Notes: generated from the sequence alone by a model not told the origin. A DNA stretch of 64,000 nt from Streptomyces griseicoloratus (GCF_014534645.1 NZ_JACVQF010000127.1:1-64000); one strand, 5' to 3'; shown: positions 1-9,724, numbered from the stretch's first letter. Numbers and translations: made by a program.

Positions 1-957
1 GATGCCGATGTCCTCGGCCATGGTGATCTGCACGTGGTCCACGTAGGACCGGTTCCAGATCGGCTCGTACATCTGGTTGGCGAAGCGCAGCGCCAGGATG
101 TTCTGGACCGTCTCCTTGCCCAGGTAGTGGTCGATGCGGAAGACCTGGTCCGGTTCGAACACCTCGTGCACGATCGCGTTGAGCTCGCGGGCGCTCGTCA
201 GGTCGTGGCCGAACGGCTTCTCGATCACCGCGCGGCGCCAGGAGCCCTCCGGTGCGTCGGCCAGCCCGTGCTTCTTGAGCTGCTGGACGACCTTCGGGAA
301 GAACTTCGGCGGCACGGAGAGGTAGAAGGCGTAGTTGCCGCTGGTGCCCCGGGAGGCGTCCAGCTCCTCGACGGACTTGCGCAGCTGTTCGAACGCGGAG
401 TCGTCGTCGAAGTCGCCGGGGATGAACCGCATGCCCTCGGCGAGCTGCTGCCAGACCTCCTCGCGGAACGGCGTGCGCGCGTGCTCCTTGACGGCGTCGT
501 GCACGACCTGGGCGAAGTCCTGGTCCTCCCAGTCCCGGCGCGCGAAGCCGACCAGCGAGAAGCCCGGCGGCAGCAGACCGCGGTTGGCCAGGTCGTAGAC
601 GGCCGGCATCAGCTTCTTGCGGGACAGGTCGCCGGTGACACCGAAGATGACCAGGCCGGACGGGCCCGCGATGCGGGGCAGGCGGCGGTCGCGGGGGTCA
701 CGCAGGGGGTTGCTCCAGTCGAGGGGCGCCACGGGCTCGGCGGCCTTCTCGTCCGCCCCGCCCGCGGCCTCCCGCGCGGCCTCGGCCCGCTTGGCGCCCT
801 TGCCCTTCTTGGTCGCTGTGGTCGCCGTGGTCGTCCGGGCGGCCTCGGGCTGCCCGGCCTCCCGCGCCCCGGCGGCCTCCTGGGCCGTCCGGGCCTCCTT
901 CGCTTCCTTCGTCGCCTTGGTCTCGTCAACCGTCACAGCGGGAAGCTCCTCGCTCAT
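1..957 (-). CDS. zwf: glucose-6-phosphate 1-dehydrogenase (3' end outside window)
   Basis: Oxidises glucose 6-phosphate to 6-phosphogluconolactone with NADP, the entry step of the oxidative pentose phosphate pathway in the cytosol. The 319 visible codons show the nucleotide-binding motif [11 protein letters not shown] near residues 106-116 and the substrate/catalytic signature RIDHYLGKE further on. The ATG at 957 overlaps the tal stop codon (ATGA), so zwf is translationally coupled as the last visible gene of tkt-tal-zwf. Odd feature: about 80 residues rich in Ala, Glu, Lys and Thr precede the usual N-terminus ([20 protein letters not shown]), and most family members start near that point. 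The extension is probably disordered. Family assignment is very secure; the downstream half cannot be inspected. Confidence 0.96.
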   Translation of the reverse strand, partial: MSEELPAVTVDETKATKEAKEARTAQEAAGAREAGQPEAARTTTATTATKKGKGAKRAEAAREAAGGADEKAAEPVAPLDWSNPLRDPRDRRLPRIAGPSGLVIFGVTGDLSRKKLMPAVYDLANRGLLPPGFSLVGFARRDWEDQDFAQVVHDAVKEHARTPFREEVWQQLAEGMRFIPGDFDDDSAFEQLRKSVEELDASRGTSGNYAFYLSVPPKFFPKVVQQLKKHGLADAPEGSWRRAVIEKPFGHDLTSARELNAIVHEVFEPDQVFRIDHYLGKETVQNILALRFANQMYEPIWNRSYVDHVQITMAEDIGI

Positions 958-2090
958 TCCCCGTCAACTCCCTTGTCGTTGAGGGACTTCGTCACGGCGT
1001 CGAGCAGGTCCTGCCAGGCCACCTCGAACTTGGCGACGCCTTCCTGCTCCAGCTGCTCCACCACCTCGTCGTAGGAGATGCCGAGCCGTTCCACGGCCGC
1101 GAGGTCGGCCCGGGCCTGGGCGTAGCCACCGGTGACCGTGTCGCCCTGGACGTCGCCGTGGTCGGCGGTGGCGTTCAGGGTGGCCTCCGGCATCGTGTTC
1201 ACGGTGCCGGGAGCGACCAGCTCCTCCACGTACAGGGTGTCCCGATATGCCGGATCCTTCACACCGGTGGACGCCCACAGGGGCCGCTGCCGGTTGGCGC
1301 CGGTACCGGCCAGCGCGGTGAAGCGGTCGCCGGCGAAGACCTCCTCGTACGCCTCGTAGGCCAGTCGCGCGTTGGCCAGGGCCGCCTTCCCCTTCAGGGC
1401 CAGGGCCTCGTCGGTGCCCAGCAGCGTCAGCCGCTTGTCGATCTCGCTGTCGACGCGGGAGACGAAGAAGGAGGCGACGGAGTGGATGCCGGACAGGTCC
1501 AGCCCGGCCGCCTGCGCCTTCTCCAGGCCGGCGAGGTAGGCGTCCATGACCTCGCGGTAGCGCTCCAGGGAGAAGATCAGCGTGACGTTGACGCTGATGC
1601 CGGCGCCGATCACCTCGGTGATCGCCGGGAGACCGGCCTTCGTCGCCGGGATCTTGATCATCACGTTGGGGCGGTCGACCAGCCAGGCCAGCTGGCGGGC
1701 CTCGGCGATCGTGGCCGCCGTGTCGTGCGCGAGGCGCGGGTCGACCTCGATGGAGACCCGGCCGTCCCGGCCGCCGGTGGCGTCGTACACCGGACGCAGC
1801 ACGTCGGCGGCGGCGCGGACGTCGGCGGTGGTCATCATGCGGACCGCCTCGTCGACGGTGACGCCCCGCACGGCCAGGTCGGCGAGCTGGTCCTCGTAGC
1901 CCTCGCCGGAGCCGATGGCGGCCTGGAAGATGGACGGGTTCGTGGTCACGCCGACGACGTTCTTCGTCCCGATCAGCTCGGCGAGGTTGCCGGACTCGAT
2001 CCGGCTGCGGGACAGATCGTCCAGCCAGATGGAGACGCCCTCGTCGGACAGGCGCTTGAGTGCTCCCGCGGTCGCGGTTGCTTCGGTCAC
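954..2090 (-). CDS. tal: transaldolase
   Basis: Moves a dihydroxyacetone unit between sedoheptulose 7-phosphate and glyceraldehyde 3-phosphate in the non-oxidative pentose phosphate pathway. The 378-residue length fits the long actinobacterial class. The N-terminal signature [12 protein letters not shown] (residues 47-58) and the Schiff-base lysine region [11 protein letters not shown] (about residues 142-152) are both present. The gene lies 28 bp downstream of tkt, and its TGA overlaps the ATG of zwf. The three genes therefore read as one operon supplying NADPH and pentoses. Confidence 0.96.
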   Translation of the reverse strand: MTEATATAGALKRLSDEGVSIWLDDLSRSRIESGNLAELIGTKNVVGVTTNPSIFQAAIGSGEGYEDQLADLAVRGVTVDEAVRMMTTADVRAAADVLRPVYDATGGRDGRVSIEVDPRLAHDTAATIAEARQLAWLVDRPNVMIKIPATKAGLPAITEVIGAGISVNVTLIFSLERYREVMDAYLAGLEKAQAAGLDLSGIHSVASFFVSRVDSEIDKRLTLLGTDEALALKGKAALANARLAYEAYEEVFAGDRFTALAGTGANRQRPLWASTGVKDPAYRDTLYVEELVAPGTVNTMPEATLNATADHGDVQGDTVTGGYAQARADLAAVERLGISYDEVVEQLEQEGVAKFEVAWQDLLDAVTKSLNDKGVDGE

Positions 2091-2118
2091 TGTGATCCTC
2101 TTCTTTCTGGCGTTGCGA

Positions 2119-4194
2119 TCAACCGCGGGCGGCGGCGACGGATTCCCGGGCCGCGGCGGCGACGTTCTCGGCGGTGAAGCCGTACTCGGCGAACAGGGTC
2201 CCCGCGTCGGCGGAGGCGCCGAAGTGCTCCAGGGAGACGATGCGTCCGGCGTCGCCCACGAAGCGGTACCAGGTCAGGCCGATCCCGGCCTCGACGGCCA
2301 CCCGGGCCTTCACCGACGGCGGCAGGACGCTGTCGCGGTACTCGCGGGGCTGCTCCTCGAACCACTCCACGGACGGCATGGAGACCACCCGGGTGCCGAT
2401 GCCCTCGGCCTCCAGCAGCTCCCGTGCGCCGACGGCGAGCTGCACCTCGGAGCCGGTGGCGATGAGGACGACGTCCGGCGTCCCGGTGGAGGACTCCTCG
2501 AGGACGTACCCGCCACGTGCCGCGTCCGGGTTCGGCTCGTACGTCGGCACGCCCTGCCGGGTGAGGGCGAGGCCGTGCGGGGCGGGGGCGGTGGAGTGCC
2601 GCCTCAGGATCTCGGCCCAGGCGATCGCGGTCTCGTTGGCGTCGGCCGGGCGGACGACGTTCAGACCGGGGATGGCGCGCAGCGCGGCCAGGTGCTCGAC
2701 CGGCTGGTGGGTGGGGCCGTCCTCGCCGAGCCCGATGGAGTCGTGCGTCCACACGTACGTCACCGGCAGCTGCATCAGGGCCGACATGCGCACCGCGTTG
2801 CGCATGTAGTCGGAGAAGACCAGGAACGTGCCGCCGTAGACGCGGGTGTTGCCGTGCAGGGCGATGCCGTTCATCTCCGCGGCCATCGAGAACTCGCGGA
2901 TGCCGAAGTGGACGGTGCGGCCGTACGGGTCGGCCTCCGGCAGCGGATTGCCCTCGGGCAGGAAGGAGCTGGTCTTGTCGATCGTGGTGTTGTTGGAGCC
3001 GGCCAGGTCGGCGGAGCCGCCCCACAGCTCGGGGAGCACCGGGCCGAGCGCCTGGAGGACCTTGCCGGAGGCGGCGCGGGTGGCGACCGCCTTGCCGGGC
3101 TCGAACACCGGCAGGACGTCCTCCCAGCCCTCGGGCAGCCGGCCCGCGACCACGCGGTCGAACAGCTCGGCGCGCTCCGGCTGGGCGCCCCGCCACTTGT
3201 CGAGCCGCTTGTCCCAGGCGGCGTGCGCCTCGGCGCCCCGGTCCAGGGCGCGCCGGGTGTGGGCGAGGACGTCGTCGGCGACCTCGAAGGACTTCTCCGG
3301 GTCGAAGCCGAGGACCCGCTTGGTGGCCGCCACCTCGTCCTCGCCGAGGGCGGAGCCGTGGGACGCCTCGGTGTTCTGCGCGTTCGGGGCGGGCCAGGCG
3401 ATGATCGTGCGCATCGCGATGATCGAGGGGCGCCCGGTCTCGGCCTGCGCCGCCTTCAGCGCCGCGTACAGCGCGTGCACGTCGATGTCGCCGTTCTCGG
3501 CGGGCTGGACGCGCTGCACGTGCCAGCCGTACGCCTCGTACCGCTTCAGCACGTCCTCGGAGAACGCGGTGGCGGTGTCGCCCTCGATGGAGATGTGGTT
3601 GTCGTCGTAGAGGAAGACGAGGTTGCCGAGCTTCTGGTGACCGGCGAGCGACGACGCCTCGGCGGAGACGCCCTCCTGGAGGTCGCCGTCGGAGACGATC
3701 GCCCAGATGGTGTGGTCGAACGGCGACTCGCCCGCCGGGGCCTCCGGGTCGAACAGGCCGCGCTCGTAGCGGGCGGCCATCGCCATGCCGACGGCGTTGG
3801 CGACGCCCTGGCCGAGCGGGCCGGTGGTGGTCTCCACGCCCGCGGTGTGGCCGTACTCCGGGTGGCCGGGCGTCTTCGAGCCGTGCGTGCGGAAGCTCTT
3901 GAGATCGTCCAGCTCCAGCTCGTACCCGGCGAGGTAGAGCTGGGTGTAGAGGGTCAGCGAGGTGTGGCCGGGGGAGAGGACGAAGCGGTCACGGCCGGTC
4001 CACTCCGGGTCCGCGGGATCGTGACGCATCAACTTCTGAAAGATCGTGTACGCGGCCGGGGCCAGGCTCATCGCGGTGCCCGGATGGCCGTTGCCGACCT
4101 TCTGCACGGCATCGGCCGCGAGGACGCGGGCGGTGTCGACGGCACGCCGGTCGAGTTCGGTCCATTCGAAGCTGTCCGCTGTCTGCGTGCTCAT
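2119..4194 (-). CDS. tkt: transketolase
   Basis: Thiamine-diphosphate enzyme that transfers two-carbon ketol units in the non-oxidative pentose phosphate pathway. The 691 residues cover the N-terminal TPP domain (GDGDLQEG followed by the downstream DDN, about residues 155-190), the pyrimidine domain, and the C-terminal domain. I chose the ATG at 4194 because GAGGA lies 10 nt upstream; an in-frame TTG at 4200 is too close to that site. It is the first gene of the tkt-tal-zwf unit. A long symmetric dyad sits upstream and probably controls the promoter. Divergent from an AraC-family regulator, which is a plausible but unproven controller. Confidence 0.96.
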   Translation of the reverse strand: MSTQTADSFEWTELDRRAVDTARVLAADAVQKVGNGHPGTAMSLAPAAYTIFQKLMRHDPADPEWTGRDRFVLSPGHTSLTLYTQLYLAGYELELDDLKSFRTHGSKTPGHPEYGHTAGVETTTGPLGQGVANAVGMAMAARYERGLFDPEAPAGESPFDHTIWAIVSDGDLQEGVSAEASSLAGHQKLGNLVFLYDDNHISIEGDTATAFSEDVLKRYEAYGWHVQRVQPAENGDIDVHALYAALKAAQAETGRPSIIAMRTIIAWPAPNAQNTEASHGSALGEDEVAATKRVLGFDPEKSFEVADDVLAHTRRALDRGAEAHAAWDKRLDKWRGAQPERAELFDRVVAGRLPEGWEDVLPVFEPGKAVATRAASGKVLQALGPVLPELWGGSADLAGSNNTTIDKTSSFLPEGNPLPEADPYGRTVHFGIREFSMAAEMNGIALHGNTRVYGGTFLVFSDYMRNAVRMSALMQLPVTYVWTHDSIGLGEDGPTHQPVEHLAALRAIPGLNVVRPADANETAIAWAEILRRHSTAPAPHGLALTRQGVPTYEPNPDAARGGYVLEESSTGTPDVVLIATGSEVQLAVGARELLEAEGIGTRVVSMPSVEWFEEQPREYRDSVLPPSVKARVAVEAGIGLTWYRFVGDAGRIVSLEHFGASADAGTLFAEYGFTAENVAAAARESVAAARG

Positions 4195-4237
4195 CTTCAA
4201 GAAATCCTCGATAGGAGCGAAGGTGCTGGTCTGACGG

Positions 4238-4272
4238 CTTCAAACTTAAAAGTCTGACTTTTGAGAGTGAAG
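4238..4272. promoter_or_regulatory. 35-bp dyad upstream of tkt
   Basis: An inner palindrome AAAAGTC-T-GACTTTT (4248-4262) is flanked by CTTCA (4238-4242) and TGAAG (4268-4272). All arms are centred exactly on base 4255. It is one of the few AT-rich patches in the window, 44 bp upstream of the tkt start and 80 bp upstream of the divergent araC-type gene. It is a strong operator candidate; which protein binds is inference. Confidence 0.6.
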
Positions 4273-4351
4273 GTCGGGGTGTGCCAGCCTGTGGTGAAAC
4301 TGGGACACCCCCCGGGGCTCAGGCGCCCGAGCGAGACGGCACGAGAAGGAC

Positions 4352-5269
4352 ATGGCGGACGAACACATCCAAGACGGCGACGACGACCGCGGCGGTGGCG
4401 ACGGGATCAGAACCTTCCCCTTCCCGGTCGGTCTCAGCGTCCTCGGCGTCGGCATGCAGGTCGGCCCGATGGGCACCGGCCGCACCTGGCACGAGGACGC
4501 CCCGCTTCACCGCGTGCACCGCATCGACTTCCACGTCGTCATGCTCTTCACCGACGGCCCGGTCCGCCACATGATCGACTTCGCCGAGTACGAGGCGAAC
4601 GCCGGCGACCTGCTGTGGATCCGCCCCGGACAGGTCCACCGCTTCTCGCCGATGAGCGAGTACCGCGGAACGGTGCTGACCATGCAGCCCGGCTTCCTGC
4701 CCCGCGCCACCGTGGAGGCCACCGGCCTCTACCGCTACGACCTGCCGCCCCTGCTCCACCCCGACGAGGCGCAGCTCGCCGGTCTGACGGCGGCGCTGGA
4801 GCAGCTGCGGCGCGAGTACGAGGACGCCACGACCCTGCCGCTGAGCCTGCACACGGCCGTCCTTCGCCACTCGCTGTCGGCGTTCCTGCTGCGCCTCGCG
4901 CACCTCGCGGCCAGCTCCGCCGACGCGGCGCGGCGGGCGGACGTCCAGGGCGACACCACCTTCACCCTCTTCCGGGACGCGGTCGAGCGCGGCTTCGCCA
5001 CCAACCACAGCGTCAGCGCCTACGCCGACGCGCTCGGCTACTCCCGCCGCACCCTCGTCCGCGCGGTGCGCGCGGCCACCGGCGAGACGCCCAAGGCGTT
5101 CATCGACAAGCGCGTGATCCTGGAGGCCAAGCGCCTCCTCGCCCACACCGACATGCCGATCGGCCGGGTCGGCGCGGCGGTCGGCTTCCCGGACGCGGCG
5201 AACTTCTCCAAGTTCTTCCACCAGCACACGGACCAGACCCCGGCGGCCTTCCGCGCGGAACTGCGCTGA
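4352..5269 (+). CDS. AraC-family transcriptional regulator
   Basis: DNA-binding regulator of 305 residues. The N-terminal half (about residues 15-150) is a cupin-like sensing domain with His-rich strands (THxxH-type spacing around residues 38-75). The C-terminal about 100 residues carry the double helix-turn-helix, including GYSRRTLVRAVRAATGETP and the closing AANFSKFFHQHTDQTPAAFR. ATG at 4352 follows GAGAAGGAC. It is transcribed away from tkt, with the 35-bp dyad in between, so it may sense a sugar or sugar phosphate and act on the pentose phosphate genes. The effector cannot be told from the sequence. Confidence 0.9.
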   Translation: MADEHIQDGDDDRGGGDGIRTFPFPVGLSVLGVGMQVGPMGTGRTWHEDAPLHRVHRIDFHVVMLFTDGPVRHMIDFAEYEANAGDLLWIRPGQVHRFSPMSEYRGTVLTMQPGFLPRATVEATGLYRYDLPPLLHPDEAQLAGLTAALEQLRREYEDATTLPLSLHTAVLRHSLSAFLLRLAHLAASSADAARRADVQGDTTFTLFRDAVERGFATNHSVSAYADALGYSRRTLVRAVRAATGETPKAFIDKRVILEAKRLLAHTDMPIGRVGAAVGFPDAANFSKFFHQHTDQTPAAFRAELR

Positions 5270-5295
5270 CGACCCGCCCCGGGGTCAGCCGGTCA

Positions 5296-5309
5296 CGAGC
5301 CGTGGCTCG
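5296..5309. terminator. small hairpin between convergent genes
   Basis: CGAGCC-GT-GGCTCG forms a short GC stem in the 43-bp gap between the convergent AraC and VOC genes. There is no T-tract, so its role as a bidirectional terminator is only plausible. Confidence 0.35.
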
Positions 5310-5312
5310 GGG

Positions 5313-6050
5313 TCAGCGAGGGGTGAGGAGGCAGAACTCGTTGCCCTCCGGGTCGACCAGGACCGTCCAGGGGATCGCGGACTGGTCGATGGCGGGGTCG
5401 GTGGCGCCCAGGGCGCGCAGCCGGGCTGCCTCTGCGGCCAGGTCGTCACCGGGGTAGGGGGCGACATCGAGGTGGACGCGGTTCCACACGCTCTTGGTGT
5501 CGGGGGTGCGGACGAACTCCAGGTAGGGGCCGACGCCTTCGGCGGAGCGCATGGTCGCCTGGTCGTCGGTGACCTCGTGCAGCGTCCAGTCCATCGCCTG
5601 GTCCCAGAACCGGGCCATCCCCCGTGGGTCGGCGCAGTCGACGACCACCGCGGCGATCGGCCCGGTGTCCTGGTAGACCGGGCGGGGCTCCAGGACGCAG
5701 AACTCGTTGCCCTCCGGGTCGGCCATGACCGTCCAGGGGACGTCGCCCTGGCCCACGTCGGCGAGCGTCGCGCCGAGATCCTTCAGGCGCGCGACCAGCT
5801 CCGCCTGGTGGGCGGTCGAGGTGGTGGCCAGATCGATGTGCACCCGGTTCTTCACCGTTTTGGGTTCCGGGCGGGCGATGATGTCTATGCAGACGGCCGC
5901 GGGGTCGGGGTAGGCGAAGCCCACGGGTTCGAGGTTGGTGACGCCGGGTCCCTCGCTGTCCACTCCCCAACCGAGTGCCTCCGCCCAGAACCGGCCGAGC
6001 GCGGTGTCGTCCTGGGCCTTCATGTTGATCTGCACGAGTCTTGTTGCCAT
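5313..6050 (-). CDS. VOC (glyoxalase-like) family protein, two tandem domains
   Basis: A 245-residue protein made of two repeated vicinal-oxygen-chelate modules of about 120 residues. Each starts with a strand followed by RFWAEALGW (first) or RFWDQAMDW (second) and ends in WTVMADPEGNEFCVL or WTVLVDPEGNEFCLL. Many Streptomyces proteins of this type act in antibiotic or aldehyde resistance, but the substrate is unknown. The ATG at 6050 was chosen because AGGA lies 8 nt upstream; a start 24 nt further up lacks a site. Cytosolic, with no signal peptide. A strong hairpin separates it from the GH16 gene, so it is probably a separate transcript. Confidence 0.85.
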   Translation of the reverse strand: MATRLVQINMKAQDDTALGRFWAEALGWGVDSEGPGVTNLEPVGFAYPDPAAVCIDIIARPEPKTVKNRVHIDLATTSTAHQAELVARLKDLGATLADVGQGDVPWTVMADPEGNEFCVLEPRPVYQDTGPIAAVVVDCADPRGMARFWDQAMDWTLHEVTDDQATMRSAEGVGPYLEFVRTPDTKSVWNRVHLDVAPYPGDDLAAEAARLRALGATDPAIDQSAIPWTVLVDPEGNEFCLLTPR

Positions 6051-6082
6051 GCCGCAGATCCTAGAAGTTCCCACTCTGTTGA

Positions 6083-6110
6083 GGGGGCCCCACGCTCGCG
6101 TGGAGCCCCC
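6083..6110 (-). terminator. GC-rich hairpin terminator of the GH16 gene
   Basis: GGGGGC and CCACG pair with CGTGG and GCCCCC around a CTCG loop, with one-base bulges, giving an 11-bp stem just downstream of the GH16 stop (6126). It lies upstream of the VOC start, so it would isolate the two transcripts. Confidence 0.6.
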
Positions 6111-6125
6111 CGGCCACCTGCGGGG

Positions 6126-7523
6126 TCAGTGTCCGAAGGTGAACCAGTTGACGTTGACGAAGTCCGCCGGCTGGCCGCTGGTGAAGGTCAGGTACACGTC
6201 GTGGGTGCCCGTGACGGAGGCGATGTTCGCCGGAATCGTCCGCCACGACTGCCAGCCGCCCGTGTTGCCCACCGCGAAGCTGCCGATCGGCGCGCTGGTA
6301 CGGCTGTCCAGGCGTACCTCCACCAGTCCGCTCACGCCGGAGCCCGCGCCGCTCGCCACCCGGGCGGAGAACTGCCGGGCCGCACTGGAGCCGAAGTTCA
6401 CGCCCTTGTACTGCACCCAGTCGCCGTTCGCGAGGGCCCCGAGGTTCTGCCCGCCGCCCGAGTCCGAGGTGGCCTCGGTCATCACGCCGGACTGGGCGTC
6501 GTACGACTCCGCCTGGATGGTGCCGTAGGCGTCGCGGTTGCCGGTCGGCGGGGGCGTGGTACCGCTCCCACCTGCCGACAGCACCTGGACGTAGTCGACG
6601 AGCATCGAGTGGCCGGGCTGGGTGCCGGCGTCGGGGCCGCCGCCGAAGGCGTTCGGGAAGCCGCCGCCCATGGCCACGTTGAGGATGATGAAGTAGCCGT
6701 GGTTCGTGGCGTTGGCCCACGTCGTGGCGTCGACCTGGTTGGCGCGCACCGTGTGGAAGTTGTTGCCGTCGACGTAGAAGCGGATCTCCTCCACGCTTGT
6801 GGAGCGGTCCCACTCCACCCGGTACGTGTGGAAACCGGCCTGGCAGGTGGCGCCGGGGCAGGCGGTGCTGCCGCCGATGCCGCTGGTCTCGTTGCAGGGG
6901 CCGCCCGGCGAGGTGCCGCAGTGCATCGTGGCCCAGACGGTGTTCAGGCCCTGGGTGTTCTCCATGATGTCGATCTCGCCGACCGCGGGCCAGTTCCAGT
7001 AGTTGCCGCGGTAGGGCCCGCCCAGCATCCAGAAGGCCGGCCAGTAGCCCTTGGCCGCGGCGCCGGTGACGTTCGGGACCTGGATGCGGGCCTCCACGCG
7101 CAGCTTGCCGCCCGCCGGGGGCTGGAAGTCGGTGCGCCTGGTCTCGATGCGGCCCGAGGTCCAGTTGCCGGCGGCGTCGCGCCGCGGGGTGATGCGCAGA
7201 TTGCCGTTGCCGTCGAGCGAGACGTTCTCCGGGCGCGACGTCATGGTCTCGATCTCGCCGGTGCCCCAGTTGGCGGGGCCGCCCGGGTACGAGGTCCCGG
7301 TCGCGTACTGCCAGTCGGCGGTGTCCACGCCGGAGCCCGCGGCGCCGTCGAAGTCGTCGGCGAAGACCTGCGTCCAGCCGGACGGGGGAGGGGGAGCGGA
7401 GGCGGTCGCGGAGGGCGCGACGACGCCGGTCGCGGCGGCCGCGAGGCCGAGCGTGCCGACGACGGCCACGAGGGCCCGGCGCAGCGGGCGCCGTCTTTGG
7501 GGCGTGCCGGAAGGTTCTCTCAT
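6126..7523 (-). CDS. secreted GH16 endo-beta-1,3-glucanase (laminarinase type) with CBM6
   Basis: Secreted glycoside hydrolase of 465 residues. Residues 1-42 form an export signal with an Arg-rich n-region. Residues about 48-285 are a GH16 domain with the catalytic motif GEIDIMEN (E183 nucleophile, E188 acid/base). A Gly/Thr/Pro linker leads to a C-terminal CBM6-like module (about 335-465, starting AYGTIQAESYDAQSG and ending in FVNVNWFTFGH). The likely substrates are fungal or plant beta-1,3-glucans such as laminarin. A perfect LacI-type palindrome lies 66 bp upstream of the ATG, so cello- or laminari-oligosaccharide induction is likely. The enzyme class is secure; exact glucan specificity is inferred. 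Confidence 0.93.
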   Translation of the reverse strand: MREPSGTPQRRRPLRRALVAVVGTLGLAAAATGVVAPSATASAPPPPSGWTQVFADDFDGAAGSGVDTADWQYATGTSYPGGPANWGTGEIETMTSRPENVSLDGNGNLRITPRRDAAGNWTSGRIETRRTDFQPPAGGKLRVEARIQVPNVTGAAAKGYWPAFWMLGGPYRGNYWNWPAVGEIDIMENTQGLNTVWATMHCGTSPGGPCNETSGIGGSTACPGATCQAGFHTYRVEWDRSTSVEEIRFYVDGNNFHTVRANQVDATTWANATNHGYFIILNVAMGGGFPNAFGGGPDAGTQPGHSMLVDYVQVLSAGGSGTTPPPTGNRDAYGTIQAESYDAQSGVMTEATSDSGGGQNLGALANGDWVQYKGVNFGSSAARQFSARVASGAGSGVSGLVEVRLDSRTSAPIGSFAVGNTGGWQSWRTIPANIASVTGTHDVYLTFTSGQPADFVNVNWFTFGH

Positions 7524-7588
7524 GTGGGGGTGCCTCTCGGTGTGCGGGAGCGGTGAGCACGAACGCCCCCGAGACGCGCAGGGGGGCT

Positions 7589-7602
7589 TGAGAGCGCTCT
7601 CA
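7589..7602. promoter_or_regulatory. LacI/CebR-type operator upstream of GH16
   Basis: A perfect 14-bp palindrome, TGAGAGCGCTCTCA. It is nearly identical in form to the known CebR operator TGGGAGCGCTCCCA of Streptomyces. It sits 66 bp upstream of the glucanase start. The regulator is not encoded beside it. Confidence 0.75.
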
Positions 7603-7727
7603 GAGTGCGCCCAATGTGCTCTCCGGTCCTCCGGACGTCAAGAGGTGAACCCGAGAAAGTCCTTTTGCTGCTGGGGAGTTCATCCCGCGAAGGGCTGATG
7701 CGCGCCTGCGGAACCCGGCGGCACGGG

Positions 7728-8690
7728 TCAGGAGCCGCTGAGCGCGCTGCCGGCCTTCCACTTCTTCCACGACAGGTTCCAGCCGTTCAGACCGTTCGCC
7801 GGGTCGACGGTCCGCCCGCCGGAGTTCTTCACGATCACCACGTCGCCGAGCCGGGACCCCGTGTAGAACGCGTGGCCCGCCGTGGCCTCGTCGTCCCCGC
7901 CCTTGGCGTCGTGCAGGCCGATGCAGCCGTGCGAGCTGTTGGTGTGCCCGAAGACCGAGGCGGCGGTCCAGTAGTTGCCGTGGATGAAGGTGCCCGAGGT
8001 GGTCAGGCGCTGGGCGTGCGGCACGTCCGCGATGTCGTACTCGTGGCCGAGTCCGACCGTCGAGGACTCCATCCGGGTCTCCTCCAGCCGCTCGCTGATC
8101 ACCATGATCCCGGACCAGGTGGTGTGGTCGGCGTCCCCGCCGGTGACCGGGTAGGTGGCGATCGTTTCGCCGTCCCGCTGGACGGTCATCCGCTTCTTGG
8201 CCAGGTCGACGGTGCTGATCTGCGCGCTGCCGATCGTGAAGGCGATGTCCTGCGACTGGGTGCCGTAGACGCCGTCGGCGGCCCGCACGCCCGCCAGGCG
8301 CAGGGAGACCGTGACCACCGTGCCGGGCGACCAGTACTTCTTGGGCCGGAAGTCGAGCCGGGTGTCGCCGAACCAGTGGCCGACCACCTCGACGCCCGGG
8401 TCGGCGGTCACCGTGATCGCCCGCTCGACCGCGGCCTTGCTCGTCACGGCGTGCGAGAAGGTGACCGACACCGGCATGCCCACGCCGTACGTGCCGCCCG
8501 CCTCGGGGGTGACGGTGGCCGTCAGCGCCTCGACGGTGGCGGTGGGGTTGCCCTCGGCCGCCCGTGCCGGTCCGCCGCCCAGGCCGGTCAGCGCCGCAGC
8601 GACCGGCACGGCGCCGAGCGCGGCGAGCACCCCGCGCCGGGACCACCCGGACTGCTGGTCGGCCTGGTCGGGTATGTGGGGGGTGCTCAC
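7728..8690 (-). CDS. L,D-transpeptidase with Ig-like domain, exported
   Basis: Cell-wall enzyme of 320 residues that forms 3-3 peptidoglycan crosslinks or attaches proteins to the wall. The N-terminus has an RR motif (SRRGVLAALG) before a hydrophobic stretch and an ARA-type cleavage site. An immunoglobulin-like bacterial Ldt domain follows, then the YkuD catalytic domain with HTNSSHGCIGLHD (catalytic Cys, His and Ser-His pair). The GTG at 8690 was preferred because AAAGG lies 9 nt upstream and it places the RR signal near the N-terminus. An ATG 48 nt upstream is less likely. Architecture resembles LdtMt2. Likely a single-gene transcript. Confidence 0.93.
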   Translation of the reverse strand: MSTPHIPDQADQQSGWSRRGVLAALGAVPVAAALTGLGGGPARAAEGNPTATVEALTATVTPEAGGTYGVGMPVSVTFSHAVTSKAAVERAITVTADPGVEVVGHWFGDTRLDFRPKKYWSPGTVVTVSLRLAGVRAADGVYGTQSQDIAFTIGSAQISTVDLAKKRMTVQRDGETIATYPVTGGDADHTTWSGIMVISERLEETRMESSTVGLGHEYDIADVPHAQRLTTSGTFIHGNYWTAASVFGHTNSSHGCIGLHDAKGGDDEATAGHAFYTGSRLGDVVIVKNSGGRTVDPANGLNGWNLSWKKWKAGSALSGS

Positions 8691-8902
8691 GGCATGCGGC
8701 CTTTCTTCGGTGGTCGGCGAGATGTGCGCAGTCTGCACCGTATATCTGGGTCGGCCCTGTGTGTGCCTGTCGGCGGTCTATGAGCCTGTGAGAAATGTGG
8801 CAGAAGACGGCGGCGTGCCCGGTCTGTGGCCCTGGGTTGCGGACCGATTGCGGCGGGTGCGGCTTTCCGTCTCTTCCGTGCGACGCCCTCCGGGACGCGT
8901 CC

Positions 8903-9724
8903 TCAGCGGTCGGAGGGACCGGTGCCCGGCCGCACGCCGCCGTCCTCGGGCCGCCAGCCCAGCGCCCGCGAGATCCCGCGCGCCGCCAGCCGCACCGCCG
9001 GGACGAGCGCCGGGACGGCGGCGTCGGCGTGCGGCACGACGACCGAGACGGCGGCCGCCACCGTACCGTCGCGCCCGCGCACCGGAGCGGCCACCGACAG
9101 GGCGTCGTCGGTGACCTGGCGGTCGCTGACCGCCGCGCCGGTGCGCCGCACATCGGCCAGCACCCGGCGCAACCGCACCGGGTCGGTGATCGTGTACGGG
9201 GTGAAGGAGGCGAGCGGACCCGCGCAGTACGCCCTCTGGAACTCCGGGTCGCCGTGTGCCAGCAGGGCGAGCCCGACGCCGGTGGCGTGCAGCGGCCAGC
9301 GGGCCCCGACGCGGATGTGCACGCCGACCGCCGACCGTCCCGACAGCCACTCGGTGTAGACGACCTCGCCGCCGTCCCGTACCGCCAGCTGCACGTTCTC
9401 GTGCGTGGCCTCGTACAGGTCCTCCAGGTACGGCAGGGCGATCTGCCGCAGGGCCAGACCGCGCGGGGCGAGCGCGGCGACCTCCCACAGCCGCAGTCCG
9501 ACGTGGTACACGCCGGACTCGTCCCGCTCCAGGGCTCCCCACTCGGTGAGTGCGCCCACCAGCCGGTGCGCGGTGGTCAGGCTCAGCCCGGCCCGCCGGC
9601 TGATGTCCGTCAGGCACAGCGCCGGGTGCTCGTGGTCGAACGCGGCGAGCACGGACAGCAGCCGGTCGGGCGCGGTGGGGGTGCCCCCGCTCGAGCGAAG
9701 CCGGGAGTGGGGGAGGGGGCTCAT
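8903..9724 (-). CDS. IclR-family transcriptional regulator
   Basis: A 273-residue regulator with an N-terminal winged helix-turn-helix (TDISRRAGLSLTTAHRLVG, about residues 38-56) and a C-terminal IclR effector domain (from about residue 85; AVRDGGEVVYTEW, HATGVGLALLA). The ATG at 9724 overlaps the stop of the upstream hydrolase gene (ATGA), so it is the last gene of an MFS-hydrolase-IclR operon and probably autoregulates it. IclR members often respond to aromatic acids or their degradation products. The neighbouring cou-like cluster makes this attractive, but the effector is not known. Confidence 0.9.
   Translation of the reverse strand: MSPLPHSRLRSSGGTPTAPDRLLSVLAAFDHEHPALCLTDISRRAGLSLTTAHRLVGALTEWGALERDESGVYHVGLRLWEVAALAPRGLALRQIALPYLEDLYEATHENVQLAVRDGGEVVYTEWLSGRSAVGVHIRVGARWPLHATGVGLALLAHGDPEFQRAYCAGPLASFTPYTITDPVRLRRVLADVRRTGAAVSDRQVTDDALSVAAPVRGRDGTVAAAVSVVVPHADAAVPALVPAVRLAARGISRALGWRPEDGGVRPGTGPSDR

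Noticed and set aside
2087-3196. A minus-strand frame overlapping tkt
   Set aside because: Arg/Pro/Gly-rich shadow of the transketolase gene in another frame.
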